Below are positions 35,980 through 48,245 of a stretch of 64,000 nt of DNA, in pieces. The notes below the pieces were generated by a model that saw only the letters and a program-made list of their open reading frames with translations, did no database searches and had not been told where the DNA came from. The DNA is taken from contig NC_079209.1 in the NCBI RefSeq assembly GCF_026745355.1, positions 50,300,596-50,364,595 on the forward strand, in the 5' to 3' direction. Numbering within the stretch: the stretch's first letter is position 1; the number at the start of each line of letters is the position of its first letter. The stretch comes from Beta vulgaris subsp. vulgaris (taxonomy: Eukaryota; Streptophyta; Magnoliopsida; Caryophyllales; Amaranthaceae). The translations under genes were made by a program, and so were the position numbers.

Positions 35980-37162
35980 TTCTTTTTAAGCATTTTTCCT
36001 CCTTTGTGCCCTTTTTTTGGGTTTTTATTTTTGTTTTTATTTCAGAATTTGGGAGTACGATTGGAGGATCTACGCATAAACCCGAGGCATTACATTAAAG
36101 AAACGGGGTGTCGAACGCTCGAAAGAGGAGAAGAAGGAGCGAGCGAAGTGGACTAACCCGAGAGCCTGGGTCAGTCCAGGTATAACAGGGGATTCAACAT
36201 GCGGCTCGACCCGTCGGGATTTGTTGATTGGAGGGCTCGGGTCTGCTAACCAAAGGGCTAGGGTTCACAGACCTGCCCGGGCTGTGTATTTTGAGGAACC
36301 TAGTTTTATCCTGATTAGTGGACCCGCCCGGGGCAAGCCACCGAGCACTTGGGTCAGTCACCCGCCTGGGTCGGGTTATTTTCCGAAAACTCTTTTAGAC
36401 TTTGATGCTTTTGTACGGGGTTTTTATGTAACTAACTATGTTAAATTTTTAGGACTATATAAGGACTCCTCTTATTTTAGGTTAAGCAATTTTATTTTGA
36501 GATTAGAAAGAGATTAAATCTTGTTTTGACTTTCAAACTTTAGAACTATAGAAGAGAGAAAGTTGAGGTTTGAAACTTTTGAACTCCATTTTCACCATTC
36601 ATGCTAAAAGTTGGTAATTTCTTCTTTATTTCTCCTTTTCTTTCCTTAATCTTGCTTATTGTCATTGTTTTGTTAATTAGATCTTGTTTATTAGTTGTTG
36701 ATTTTCCCCTTTTCTCTTTCCTCCATGGTTATGGTGATGGAGTTGTTTCAAGCTTTCTTTTGCTTAATTTTCATAATGCGTGAGTAGTTTCTTATTAGGG
36801 GAAGGGATGTAGGCTTCATTTGCTCTTTGAATCCTAAATCTAAGTTAGTCGGTTAATATTTGAGGTTGAACTTGTTAATCAAACTTGCTTGATTTGGTTT
36901 GTTGGGTGCTTGATCACCACTTGACTTGCATATTAATTTGGAATTCCTAGTGAAGGATTGAGAGATGAAGCTAGGAATATACTAAGTTTTGTTGCTAGGC
37001 TAGGATCTCCATGAAAATAGGTATTTACTAGTTTAGGGAAGCTTGATTATCATGTTGTTCTTGATTTGGCTAGATTAGTTGCTCGTGCCATGAGAATAGG
37101 TATGAGTGACTAATTAAACTCCTCTAATTAGCTCGAGAGAGTAATCACTATCCGAAAAAACG
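35980..37162. mobile_element. Possible LTR-retrotransposon leader, left part
   Basis: GC-rich DNA (36060-36420) precedes a good TATA motif (CTATATAAGGAC, 36454) and a long T-rich leader. Text like this is found in LTRs and leaders of plant LTR elements. The leader is interrupted at 37163 and appears to resume near 41015 (CTAATTAGAGTTCTTATTTC). No gag or pol is visible, so this is inferred from composition only. Confidence 0.35.
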
Positions 37163-40100
37163 TTAAGGATTGCAGTCAAAATAGCCCTAATCTGCGTTTT
37201 AGCCCGCAACCCTTGGCGTAGCAGCCCTTGGGAAAAAAGGAAGGGTTGGCTTCACTAAAAAGGGTTGTGATTTTGATGAGAACCGCATCCCTTGTGACCC
37301 ATTTTTTTTTTTTTTTTTGCATTTTTAGTCCTAAATGATCCCTAAACAGTTATATATATATAAGTATCATTTTCCATTGCAAATTATGTTTTTTATATAG
37401 ATATAAGAAATTTACAGAAAATTTTGGATGAAGTTCTCTGCTTGCCTTTCCTAGTGAAATACTAATCTTTAGTGAATCGAGACCAACGTATAAAACCTGC
37501 ATGTAATAGGTAGAAGAGTAAGAAAAATCACCAAAGCATGCAAGAAAATCTATATAAGATAATGAAACCAAATACATAAAGCACTTAGCCTGACGAAAGC
37601 ACAAAGAGTTGTTCTAAACTTCTAATGCATGCATTAGACATATATTATATCATATATAGGGGGTGTGCAAGGGGTAGCAAGGGAGAGGCAGAGGCTAGGA
37701 AGGGTTGTGTAGGGACTGGGGGGCCTGTGCAGGGGGTGTGCGGGAGGAGTGCAGCAGAGGGGGGCTAGCAGGGGCTGTGGAGGCTGGGCAAGGGGGTTGG
37801 GGTGTGCAGCAGGGGGAGGACTAGCAAGGGCTATGGAGGCTAGGCGGGGGGTGGGGGGTAGCATGAAGCAATGATAACTGGCACAAATATAGAATAGAGA
37901 AATTGTGTTTGGTTGGATGTAAAACCTGCCATCACTAGTTTTGAAGTGTGTTTGGTTGGGTGTAAAACCTGTCGTCACTAGTATATAAGCTCAATATGCT
38001 CCGGTAGATTCGAGCACACACAAATGAGAGAAATATCTAGGCAAAACATCGCAACACCTACAAATGCTCACTCAAATCACTCCATTTGAAAAAGGAGATG
38101 ACTAATATGCTATTGACTTTACTTAATACACAGCGAACATACTTCATACATGTGACAAGTAGAAAATTAAATATTTCCAATTTCCACTTAAAACATAACC
38201 AGTCATAATATTGAGAAAAAATAAAACACCTACCAAAGGAAAAGGACAAAAATGAATAAGAAACATCAAGGAAACACATGAATCAAGCAATAAAAGCCAA
38301 AAATAATTCAATAAAACCAGCAGTATGATCATAAAGGGAGCTACAATGCCCATACTAATATCTCGAACAATTATCATCTAAGTGGAAATGGGATGATAAA
38401 TAATGTTCAACCTCGAACAATGAACTTCAGATAAAAGGGTTCTAATTTTAAAACAAAATCGGAAAAGAACACAATATAAAAACAGTCAGAATCACTCATC
38501 TGTAGAAAGACAAATAGTTCATGAATTCTAGCTAGTAGTGGCCGCGTTTTACCGAATAAATTGCATCCTTTGGGTCCTTGGTATCAGCATACAAAATTTC
38601 CTCCTTGCAAAACCACTGATCACCGATGTAGCTTTGGGTCCTTGGTATCAGCAAGGTGCAAGAAGCTGTTAATTATAAACATAATGTATTAGGGCAGATA
38701 CTAGAAAACAAAACAAAAGTACCAGAAATGGGAGCTTACTCCTTGAACTCTGTAATACATTAAAAAATATCCTTAGTAATAACACCATATATGACACTCA
38801 TATCACATAGTTGTGAAAAAACAAAGAAACACGCCAAATGTCACATCACATAGTTCGCAATAGGCACCTAACAAAGAAATGAATAAATAACCACCTACTA
38901 AGGTATATTTCTTAGTTATAACACCATATATGACACTCATATCCAATTTACGCATTCTCTACTTCTTTTACTTCCTAATAAAGTAGCACATATCATGGTG
39001 ATCCTCAGACGGACAAGATATAACAACTAAATTACGCAAGAGTAACATAAGGACATCATACTATTATTATGAAGTTCAAACGCACTTTTCGAATTTAGAG
39101 CCCACATTACATAATGGGCTGCCACATTACATAATGGGCTACCACATTAATCCAAGTTAAAAATTACAAAAGCCATTACATTCTTAAGTGGGGCATTATT
39201 AGGCTCTCCTTCAATAAAAGATTAAGACTTCAATTATTGAAGAATCTAAAAACTTTGGACTTGGGAATAGTAGATTCTTGTTAGATATTTATGTTGCATA
39301 ATTGAAAAAGAACATAGTACCTGGAAGTTCAAAATTAGCAGGATTAATTGTATTAGTTTAACCTTAATTAAATTCAAGTTGTGAATATTTCGAAGTGCTC
39401 AAATTGGTTATGGATATTTTGAAGTGCTAATTGGTTAAGGCATAATCCAAGGTCCGGATACCAGTCATGAAATTGACGAAGGCACCAGGCAACCTCAATT
39501 TTTGAAAGCCTACTCCATAAGCCATAACTTAGAAAGGGGTGCTTTAAGCTAGATCCCACCACCGGTATTTCGTAAACTGATATGCTAAAACACAACAAAG
39601 TTAGGGGTGTTTACAATAACGACCCATAAGAGCATAAACTTTTAATAAACACAAATATGCAACACCTCTCCATTTCGAGTAATTTCTTGCATTTATCCAT
39701 GTAACCAAAAGATCTTGCAAGGAAACAACCAAAACATCCCAACATCTTGAAAGCCAAAAAACAACAGTTGACCAACCAGCCGAACGTTTGCAAATTTTCC
39801 CAATCAAAAATTAATGACAGATGATCTCAAGCATAAGCATCCTCTACGAGATCCACACATTTACTGATAACCAAAAAAAAATTGTAGTCTATCTAATCTC
39901 ATGATCATCTTATCCATCAATTAAGCCGAGCTTGCAAACAAGCTCTAATTGACATACAATTAGCTCAAATAGTAAAGTAAGACAATCTTTTTGGAGACCA
40001 ACTAATAAAACATTTCGCGCTAATAAGAAAGCGAATTAAAATGATACCTTCATGCTGACGTACGAAACTGCCCAAAGAAATGAACTGTGCACCAAATAAT

Positions 40101-41013
40101 CCCCAACCTTTATTTAAAACCCTAACAATCTTCAAGTGAACAGAAACACCATTATGAGTCAACCGAGACAACTTGATTGATAAGCACACCTCGCTCCACA
40201 CTCAGTGATGACGTCCCCACCTCTTAAAGCGAAACAAGAGCAATCATCCTCATTGCAAATCCCACCAAAAAAACACCCAACACAGTCAACAGAATCAAAA
40301 TCGAATTGGGAATTACTGTAAACAAATAAACATTTGCAAACTCAAATTCATTGCATAATGAAGAAAAATTATTGTAATTCAAAGTAAATTTTGTAATATC
40401 CTAAAGAAGATCCAAACCCTAAGTTCAAGAAAATCAATCAGACAAACGACAAAAAACGCTAGAATTAGAGTAACTTAAATCAATAACAAAAGAAACTCTA
40501 GCCATTGCAAGACTACAATAATTTCAAACCCTAAATCCACGAAAATCATAAAATAAAATCAGGTAAAAACTTAAAATCAAAAGAGAGGAAAGATAAACTG
40601 GAGCTTCGGACGCTCAACAGTAGTGGTCGTGCGACAAACAAAAGGAGGAGAGTGCGTGTGAGATGACAATAGTGGCTGGCACAAGAGATGACAGCGGTGA
40701 CGACGAGTAGATAAGATGACAGCGGTGGAGGCGAAGCGCGAGGCTCCGACGAATGTTAACTGGGAGAGAGAGAGAGAGGGGAATTGTGCGAGTTAGAGGG
40801 AAGGAGGGACGAGGCAGATTCGTGTGAGTTATTACAGGGAGGGAGGGAAGCACTGTGTATAAGTATATGCGCGCAAAATGCTAAAAAAAGGAACATGAAG
40901 GGTTGCGGTTTATAAGAAAATCATAGCCCTCTTGTGAAGGGCTACAGTTAGCCCAAACCCGCAACCCTTCATTTACGAAGGGCTGATGGTTTTTGGGCTA
41001 ACTACATCCCTTC
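37163..41013. mobile_element. DNA transposon of about 3.85 kb, family uncertain
   Basis: Both ends carry clusters of AACCCTT / AAGGGTTGCGG and GGGCTA/TAGCCC motifs in opposite orientation. Outer ends pair as AAGGATTGCAGTCAAAATAGCCC and, inverted, AAGGGATGTAGTTAGCCC. TTA (or TTAAG) lies on both outer sides, and joining them restores a plausible leader sequence. No transposase is recognisable. A minus-strand frame at about 38545-38640 (GDQWFCKEEILYADTKDPKD) looks protein-like but I cannot assign it. The stretch 37640-37870 is G-rich with GTGCAGGGGG-type repeats. Confidence 0.5.
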
Positions 41014-41030
41014 ACTATTAAGCTAATTAG

Positions 41031-41958
41031 AGTTCTTATTTCCATGATTTCCCCCAATTATATCCATTTGACTTTGATGGTTGGATTCTTGAATTGAATG
41101 TTGGTGAATCCCCTAGTTCCTTTACCCTTGTTTTATCTTATTTGCTTGTCTAATAATTTTATTTTTCCAATTTGCTAGTTTACTTAGACTTTAGAATCAT
41201 TGTTAAACCTTCAGAAACCCCAAAAAATTGATTTAGCTCATTGTGTATTGGGAGATGTGCACAGGAAAGTGAAAAAGATAAAAAAACAAAGGGAGTACGT
41301 TTTAACACTGCCTATTTCTTTTATTATGAATTTCAAACTACTTCAATGTAACAAATTCAGTTTCAACTTAAAAAATGGTATCAAAATTTGTGACCATTAT
41401 TAAGGATAGAAAAATGGTGTCAAAACAGGTTATTGAACAGGTTATAGTTATGCCAACGCCGAATCAGGTCAGACTCAGATAGATAAAGTTTATGCCATTC
41501 AGTGCCCTGGGTCGGGATCGGTCATGTTTGGTTCATCTGGGCCGGCCACATAATTGAATCATCAAATTGGCGGGTGCCTAGCAGGTGTGGGTCGTCCAAT
41601 TTACAAGTCGATCTATTCCCGGGTTCGATCACCCGTGGACATTTTTTAACGGGGTTTACGCATGTCGTATTCGAATTTCATGTACACTTGGGTCGAGTCA
41701 ACTTCGCTTGGGGTGAAGCGCTTATGACCTTAGTTCGATCATTGTGAAGCATCAAGTCCATTTGCTATTGAACGTCAATTGGGCTTCGATTAAACTCCCG
41801 ATCAGGTCATTTTATATCATGTTATTGACTTTTTTTGTCACTTAATTATCACTTATAAAATAGTTTCAAGACCGAGTTATTATACATTATATTGACTAAA
41901 TATATTAAATTGTCTTACTATGTTCCCCATCAATTGTCTTATTAAAATTATTAATTAA
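41031..41958. other. Intergenic or repeat remnant, no gene
   Basis: The left part looks like the continuation of the leader at 35980-37162. The segment at 41450-41760 is more GC-rich, without a convincing frame. Confidence 0.4.
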
Positions 41959-42130
41959 CACTAGTGAAAAAAAAATCCATCTGATGCGGTCAAAACCAGG
42001 CTTACTGATTCGATTTTGGTCCGCATCAGGTGGAGAGTGAGGAATAAAAACCAACAATCTCGCAGAGGATCCCAAATATTTACTAGTCCGGTCCAAAATC
42101 GGATCAGAAAATTATTTATTGACCCCATTT
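41959..42130. mobile_element. CACTA-type terminus (CACTAGTGAAAAAAA)
   Basis: CACTAGTG followed by an A-run and repeats of TGATGCGGTC / GGTCCGCATCA in both orientations are typical of a CACTA end. The opposite terminus was not found nearby, so this is a fragment or has been cut by later insertions. Confidence 0.5.
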
Positions 42131-42295
42131 TCAGCTAAAATTGAATCTTTTAATCGCATTAACTGATGATTCGGTTTTTCAGCTAACCGCAATAGTTTTT
42201 TGAAATTTATGCAAAAAAAAAGGTGTAGACATGTAGCTTACAGGTCTGCACTATCTTTCAAATCTCACACTCACCTTTAACAATAAAGGTACATA

Positions 42296-42316
42296 TATAT
42301 ATATATATATAAACCA
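42296..42316. repeat. AT dinucleotide microsatellite
   Basis: About ten AT units in a row, followed by a second TATA-rich stretch to 42362. Confidence 0.8.
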
Positions 42317-42639
42317 GATTTGTATACCTGAAAAAACGTATATATACATAATATATATATACATGAAAAAACACATACACGAATTCCAGTTCAACAATGG
42401 AAAAAATCAAGGCTTGGAATTTCAGAACCAAAAATGAAAATGAACGAAAATGAAAAAAAAACTAAATCTAACTAAAAAAACGTAAATTACATAAAATGAA
42501 CGAAAATTACAAAAAAGATCTAACTATATCTAACTAAAAATATAAATTACAAAAAATGAACAAAAATTACAAAAAAAAGAACAAGATCTAACTAAAAAAA
42601 GGTAAATTACAGAAAATGAAAGAAAAAATGAACTACGAA

Positions 42640-43285
42640 TGAAGGATGAAGGACGGATGAAGAAAAAATCCACAGGGCCCCCACCCCGTCGAATCCCCCC
42701 GCCCTGTCGAATCCCCCACCCTCCACTTCCCCGGTCAAATCCTCCCACCCTCCCCCACTCCGGCCGAATCTCCCCCTCCCCGCTACCTTTTCTGGGTTCT
42801 TTGCTTCCACAAAAAACACCCACCCCATCAGCTTTAGAGTGACGAAAAACAACGAAGATGAGAAGAGGGTGAAACGCCGACGAGGGGAGGGAGGCTGCGC
42901 GGCTGCGTGGGCTGCGAGGGTGGCAGCTGCGTAGGTAGGAGGCTGCGACTGTGAGTGTGGGGGTGCGGGGAGGGGGCGAACGGTGGTTGGGAGGGGGGTC
43001 TGCTGGGGTGGTGGGTAGGGTGGGTTGGAGAGGGGGGTTGCTGGGGTGGTGGGTGGATGGGGTGGTGGGGAGGGTGGTTAGGGTTTAGGGCTAAGGTTTA
43101 GAGTTAGGATTAGGGTTAGGGTTTAGAGTTAGGATTAGGGTTAGGGTTAGGGTTAGGTTAGTGGTTAATTAGGATTGAAAACAAAAAAAAGGTTTAATGA
43201 CTGAGGGGTATCCCGTGTATTTTCAAAAGTGAAGGGGTATCCGGTGAATTTCATGAAAACTTGGGGGCATTTGGTGAAAAACCCG
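42640..43285. mobile_element. Partial member of the long-TIR family, with telomere-like repeats
   Basis: Its interior (TTCTGGGTT, AAAAACACCCACCCC, GTGACGAAAAACAACGAAGATGAGAA) matches, in inverted orientation, the interior of the 980-bp element at 31896-32875. The right end (43195-43285: GAGGGGTAT, TTTTCAAAAGTGAAGG, TTTGGTGAAAAA) is the family's TIR. The left TIR is missing. At about 43077-43170 the sequence is TTAGGG/TTTAGGG-like. Confidence 0.6.
43077..43170 (+). repeat. Interstitial telomere-like repeat
   Basis: About a dozen imperfect units of TTAGGG, TTTAGGG and TTAGAG/TTAGGA stand in tandem, inside a transposon. The mixture of unit lengths and the internal position argue against a true telomere. 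Confidence 0.8.
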
Positions 43286-43289
43286 TTAA

Positions 43290-45678
43290 ATAATTTTGTA
43301 GATATAGAACATTTATAACATATTTAAATAACTTTTGTAGATATAGAATAATAATTGAATTTTAATAATTTTCTGGGATTTAGTCGTCCAAATAGGTTGG
43401 TTTGAGAATTTGGATCAAATAAGGTAGATTTATTTTATCTAGTTAGCATGAATTATAGTTGAATTCTAGTCGGTCATAAACAAATTGGGTTGAACAGGGT
43501 ATCTATTAGGTCTAGTCAGGTTTTGGTTGATATATATATCTAGTTGGGGGTACAGTCAAGCTAAGTTTGGCTTTGAATTCAGGTACGTGTGGTCAGGTTT
43601 GATTATGATTTTGTCGGCAGACGGTCAGGTCTGAATAACCCCACAAATCGAACCAAGTTCAAGTCGATTCGGTATCAGATTGATTCATCAACCAAGTCTA
43701 TTTCTGACACCACTAACTGTCCCGTTGTACAAAAAGTTATCAAACATTTTCCTATTTTCTCAAAAAGTGATTCGATACAATACTTCAATTTTCTAGCTAG
43801 TATAACGTTTCCATATAGAGTATTGGAGTGTACAGTGTACTCCTACCTTCGTACCAGTATATTTTAGTATTTTTGAAGCACGTTTTGGTAATTAATTAAT
43901 TAGGTGATGTTTATAATTAATTAATTAGGTGATGTTTAACTTTGTGACTTTCATATATAACTTTACGTCAGAATTATCACAATGTATACCTTTGTTTATT
44001 TTGTCCTCAATAGACATGACCTTGTTTCCTTGGTAGCTTCGCTATGTTTATGTCTTCCATAATCAAGCCGTGCATTTGTGTGGTCTTTTTCACAAAATTT
44101 TGAATCTCCGTACAACATTTTTCTAACAATATACCGGAAAGAAAACAAACTGGTCAAATGATCCCTCTTCGTAGAAGGTGAATTGATTTGGAGCCTGTTT
44201 TCGCTTCATTCTGTTTGTTTCATAAAAAGTCAAATTGAATTAAATTATTTTAATTTATAAATTCCCTCAAAAAATTTATATTTAAATGTTCATAAGTTTG
44301 CTTAAAACAAAAATCAGTTCATTTATTGAAAGTCATAGAACATCTAAAAATGATATTGAATTAAAAAGAATAAATGTAAGACAACTAAAACATAACATTA
44401 TCAACTTCCAACAAAATTAAGATGGATAAAAATTAGTTTGGAATCAGGTGGTGAAGATGTCCAAGAAGCAAAACGTGGATTATGCACTAGGGTGCACAAT
44501 TCTCATTGTGCACCCTAAACAACATATCATTCATATAAAAGAACATAATTAAAATTAAAGAACATGTAAATCTTCAATAATTAAAAAAGAAAATAGGCCA
44601 TAATGAAAATTAAAGAACATACCTTTTAAAATTCAAATTGTTTAAAAAATGAATCCCGCTAACAATCATATTTGAAAAGGTGAAATAAATTGCAAGATTT
44701 AAGGAAACAAAAATAATATTTTTCTCAAAATCATGGACTCTTAAAATGTTGAAATTACGATGTTTAGGAGAGGGTACACCATCCTCTACATGCACTTGCG
44801 TGCATGTTCCTATTTGCGCTCGAGAAGCCTGTTAAATGGTTGAAGGAGTCTATTTTTTTGCGTTTGTATCTAGTCCTTCCACAGAAAACTACAATTAGTG
44901 ATAGAATTGGTTAGATGATATGTTAAAAGAAGATGAGGTTGTATCGTTTGGTTTGGTGTAAAATAGTTTTGTGATGTTAATAACTCTCGCTTACTTAGCA
45001 AAAAATAATTAAGATCGATAAAACTAGGATTGAACACTTATGTATACCCTATATCACATTGTTGTTTACTAATACAACCTTTTATAAGGGGTCAATTGAC
45101 CTAATTGACACAATTCTAAATCAAGCGTAAGTTGTCTAATCTGATTAATTGCAATTTTTTATCATCGATCTATTGCTAAACGAGTAAGCGATATAAAAAT
45201 CTATCAAAGAACTAATAATCTAAAATTGAAAACTAAAGATCTTGAAACTCTCTTCATAGAAAAACAACATAATTCTCCAAAAGAGAAAGGATAATAATCC
45301 AATAATTACGTAGAGTGTCTCTCTACAAGAGAGTTTAATGAGATATATTACTATAAGTCAAAAGACTAGAAAAAATAGATGAAAAATTGGGTCTTACAAA
45401 ATGGTAGCCCCTAAACTAAACATGAAACTAAGGTTTTTTCTAAGACAAGAAAGTGGGAAAAGGGTGTTATAAAAGTAATAACTTAAAAACGTAATACTCT
45501 TAATGAGACACCACCAAACACAGCATGTACATATATATAAACAGACATGGCTCAAATGGTGAGCTTTCCCATCTTCTGTAGCAAAGTTTAGGAAGAATGG
45601 TTTGACTTGTAACGAGCCTCTAGGTGGGGGCCTTGCACAAGGCAAGCCCAAAGAATTTATTCTCATCTATTAAAAAAT
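43290..45678. other. AT-rich intergenic DNA without recognisable genes
   Basis: A direct repeat of about 25 bp (AATTAATTAATTAGGTGATGTTTA) stands twice at 43890-43940. No coding frame, RNA gene or complete element was seen. Confidence 0.5.
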
Positions 45679-46125
45679 GGATTTTTCACTAGGTACCCCT
45701 GAGGTTTTACGAAATTCATGAGGTATCAACAATTCACCGTGTACCCCTTAAGTTTGCATATAATGTACCAGACACCCTCAAGAATTGATTGGTGTTGATT
45801 CTGTTAACTTAAATGACCTGAAGTCACTTGAACCCCAACCTGATTTGCTTATTAACCCACATTATGTCAAAAATGTCCTTCTATACTGATATAAATCCTT
45901 TTTCAATGCGGTCAAAATAGTTTTAATAATGACCTAAGTATGAAATTTTAGGAGAATTATGATAGAGGCCAAGTGGCCAACTGATTTTGGGTCATTGAGG
46001 TTGACATAATCAACATCAGAAAGTTATAAAGGGTATTTAGTACATTATATGCAAACTTGAAGGATACTCGATGAATTTTTGAAATCGTATGCGTACCTCA
46101 TGAATTTCATACATGATAAAAGTCC
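45679..46125. mobile_element. Long-TIR MITE, MULE type
   Basis: Inverted ends of about 100 bp share GAAATTCATGAGGTA and AAGTTTGCATATAATGTAC. The flanks are TTAAAAAAT and, one base displaced, TTAAAAAAA, so the 9-bp TSD is imperfect. Length 447 bp, non-coding, related to 474-849. Confidence 0.65.
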
Positions 46126-46984
46126 GTTAAAAAAATGTACATATATATAAACAATTGTTGATTTTGTCTGAGGTGAATCCACTATACGTTCCTTATTACT
46201 AACATGTTTTGGAATATATTGAAAATCTTGGCCTAAACTACTATTTATGTGCATGTAGTTCTAATTGAGTTATGGAACTGTGTCAATTTGATAGAAGTGA
46301 TTAGAAGGTGAGAATATGAGATACTGCACTAATCTCAAACACGGTTACTAGGGAGGACCATGGACAAGAGTGGAAACTCTCGTACTGATCTCTAGAATAA
46401 ATTAAGGGTCAAAAGTTGTTCAACATTTAAGAAACTCGTACTCTTCGTCTCTTCTCCAGTTGAAATTAATAAACCGAAAGTCCAGCAAAAAGAATGTTCT
46501 TTGTCAACTCATTACTACTAACCGTCCTCTGTTTTTCTCCCTTGAGGTGTAAACTGTAAACTAGAGACACCACCAAACACAGCATGCAGATGTATGAAAT
46601 TCAGGCATCACGAGCATTTGATCAATTTTTCTTCTTTTTTTTGCTTTTATTCTTGTTTCTGTTTGTTACACACCTTCCCGCAATTTTTTATTCAAATAAT
46701 TCATGCATTTCGGCTAGTCAAAAAGACAAAAAATGCACTTTGTAAAAAATTGTAGGAATAAGTAAATACTCCATAGGATTATTGTAATTTTTTAAATATA
46801 GAAGTCAAGGGAGATATAAGTTTAAACGACAATATTATTTGTTAACGCGTCGTTCTACTCGTACATGACTAGTGATGACTACGCCCAGGCAACAAGTCCT
46901 TTACGTCATCATAGCTGCGTAATAAAACCATAAATTTCTAGTGGACCAAGTACCGAGTAATTCATTTAATGTGTGAGTAGCAAT
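46126..46984. other. Intergenic DNA without recognisable genes
   Basis: A 23-bp string (GAGACACCACCAAACACAGC then ATG) at 46563 also occurs at 45505, hinting at an old duplication around the MITE at 45679-46125. Confidence 0.4.
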
Positions 46985-47369
46985 TAGAGGTGGGCATGGG
47001 CCAAGCCGGCACGCGGGCCGGCCCGGTTCGGCACGATTTGGGCCCGGACCGACACAAGCCCGCTCGAGGCCTGGCCCGACCCGTTGTCCGCTACGTGGGC
47101 CGCGGGCCTGTCATGGTCAAGAAATTTTATTTCCGACCTGCACCGGCACGAGCCTGTGTGGGCCGGCCCGCGGGCCTAACGCTCCTTTCCTTTGTTTTTT
47201 TACCCTAAAACTGTCAAAAATACAACATAAAACATGGGCCGGGCCGTGGACAAATTTTTAAAATTTCAAGCCCGGTCCGGCCCGCCACTCTTAGGCCTGG
47301 GCCCGACCCGCCATTTACTCAAGCCCGCGGGTCGAGCCCGTGAACAGGCCCGGCCCATGCCCACCTCTA
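46985..47369. mobile_element. GC-rich hAT-type MITE with 8-bp TSD
   Basis: Perfect inverted ends TAGAGGTGGGCATGGGCC are flanked by GTAGCAAT at 46977-46984 and 47370-47377. An 8-bp duplication marks the hAT superfamily. The interior is rich in GGCCCGG repeats, in contrast to its AT-rich surroundings. Open frames here come from the repeat and are not genes. Confidence 0.88.
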
Positions 47370-47459
47370 GTAGCAATATCATATTTTTCTCCTTTATATT
47401 TTTTGTCTCAACATCGCTTCTTGAGTGTATCATGTTACACCATAACTTATTGGTCCTAT

Positions 47460-48245
47460 TTGGTGAATAGAGTTTAGAGTTTAGTAGTTAGAGTTTAGAG
47501 TTTGATGTTAGAGTTTTAACTTTTAGTTTAGTAGATCTGATTGCTGATTTGACAACTTTTTTCTATAAACGTTTTTGGTAAAAATTGATTACTAACGGTC
47601 CGTTAAATTGGTAGTTGGTCATAAATGGTGGTAATGGGAATGAATTTGTGTGTAAATTTGTGAAAAATATCATTGTCCATTCCCATGGTAATGCTAATTT
47701 ATCCTAAAGTGTCCACTTTCCTTCTTGAATTTTCATTCCCATCCAATATCACCTTGTAGGTGGTAATGAGTGGTAATGAAAATTGCTTTCCCTTTGAGAC
47801 AAAAACACAAGTGTAGGAGTGAGATCGCTTGCTCATGGAGAAAAAATGCCTTCCCATGGAGATTTTAAGGGTGCTTCCCTAATAAAATTACACTTAAAAT
47901 TCATTCCCATTACCGCAATTTATTAACGTCTACCAAACGGGCCGTAAAAGCTTATCGACATTTATTTGTGTAAAATGACATTTATAGACATTTTAATACA
48001 TATATATAGTATTATTATTGGAGGCAAAAAAGTCATTGAACATATTTCTACCTAATCCTCTAAAGAAAAAGCTCCTAATAGGAGCTTTTTCATTTTGAGA
48101 GTTCTTTATTATTCTAAAACCCTCCCTAAAACTCTCTTTTACCAAACACCCCTTTTAGAGTTTTTGACTAGTAAAAACTCTAAAAGTGATCCAAACCTCT
48201 CTTTTTGCTCCAAAATTCTAATTGCCAAACACCCCCATTGTATAA
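47460..48245. mobile_element. Nested MITE-like repeats
   Basis: An inner element at about 47597-47948 has inverted ends (ACGGTCCGTTAAATTGGTAG and ACGGCCCGTTTGGTAGACG, then GGTAATGGGAATGAATTT in both). The outer parts hold TTTAGAGT repeats at the left and CCAAACACCCC motifs at the right, like the ends of a second, older element. No clean TSDs were seen. Confidence 0.5.

Noticed and set aside
43077..43170. True telomere or chromosome end
   Set aside because: The units are irregular, short in total, and sit within a transposon with ordinary sequence on both sides.
46990..47470. Two plus-strand frames rich in Arg, Gly and Pro
   Set aside because: They lie inside a hAT MITE with perfect inverted ends, so they are repeat artefacts.
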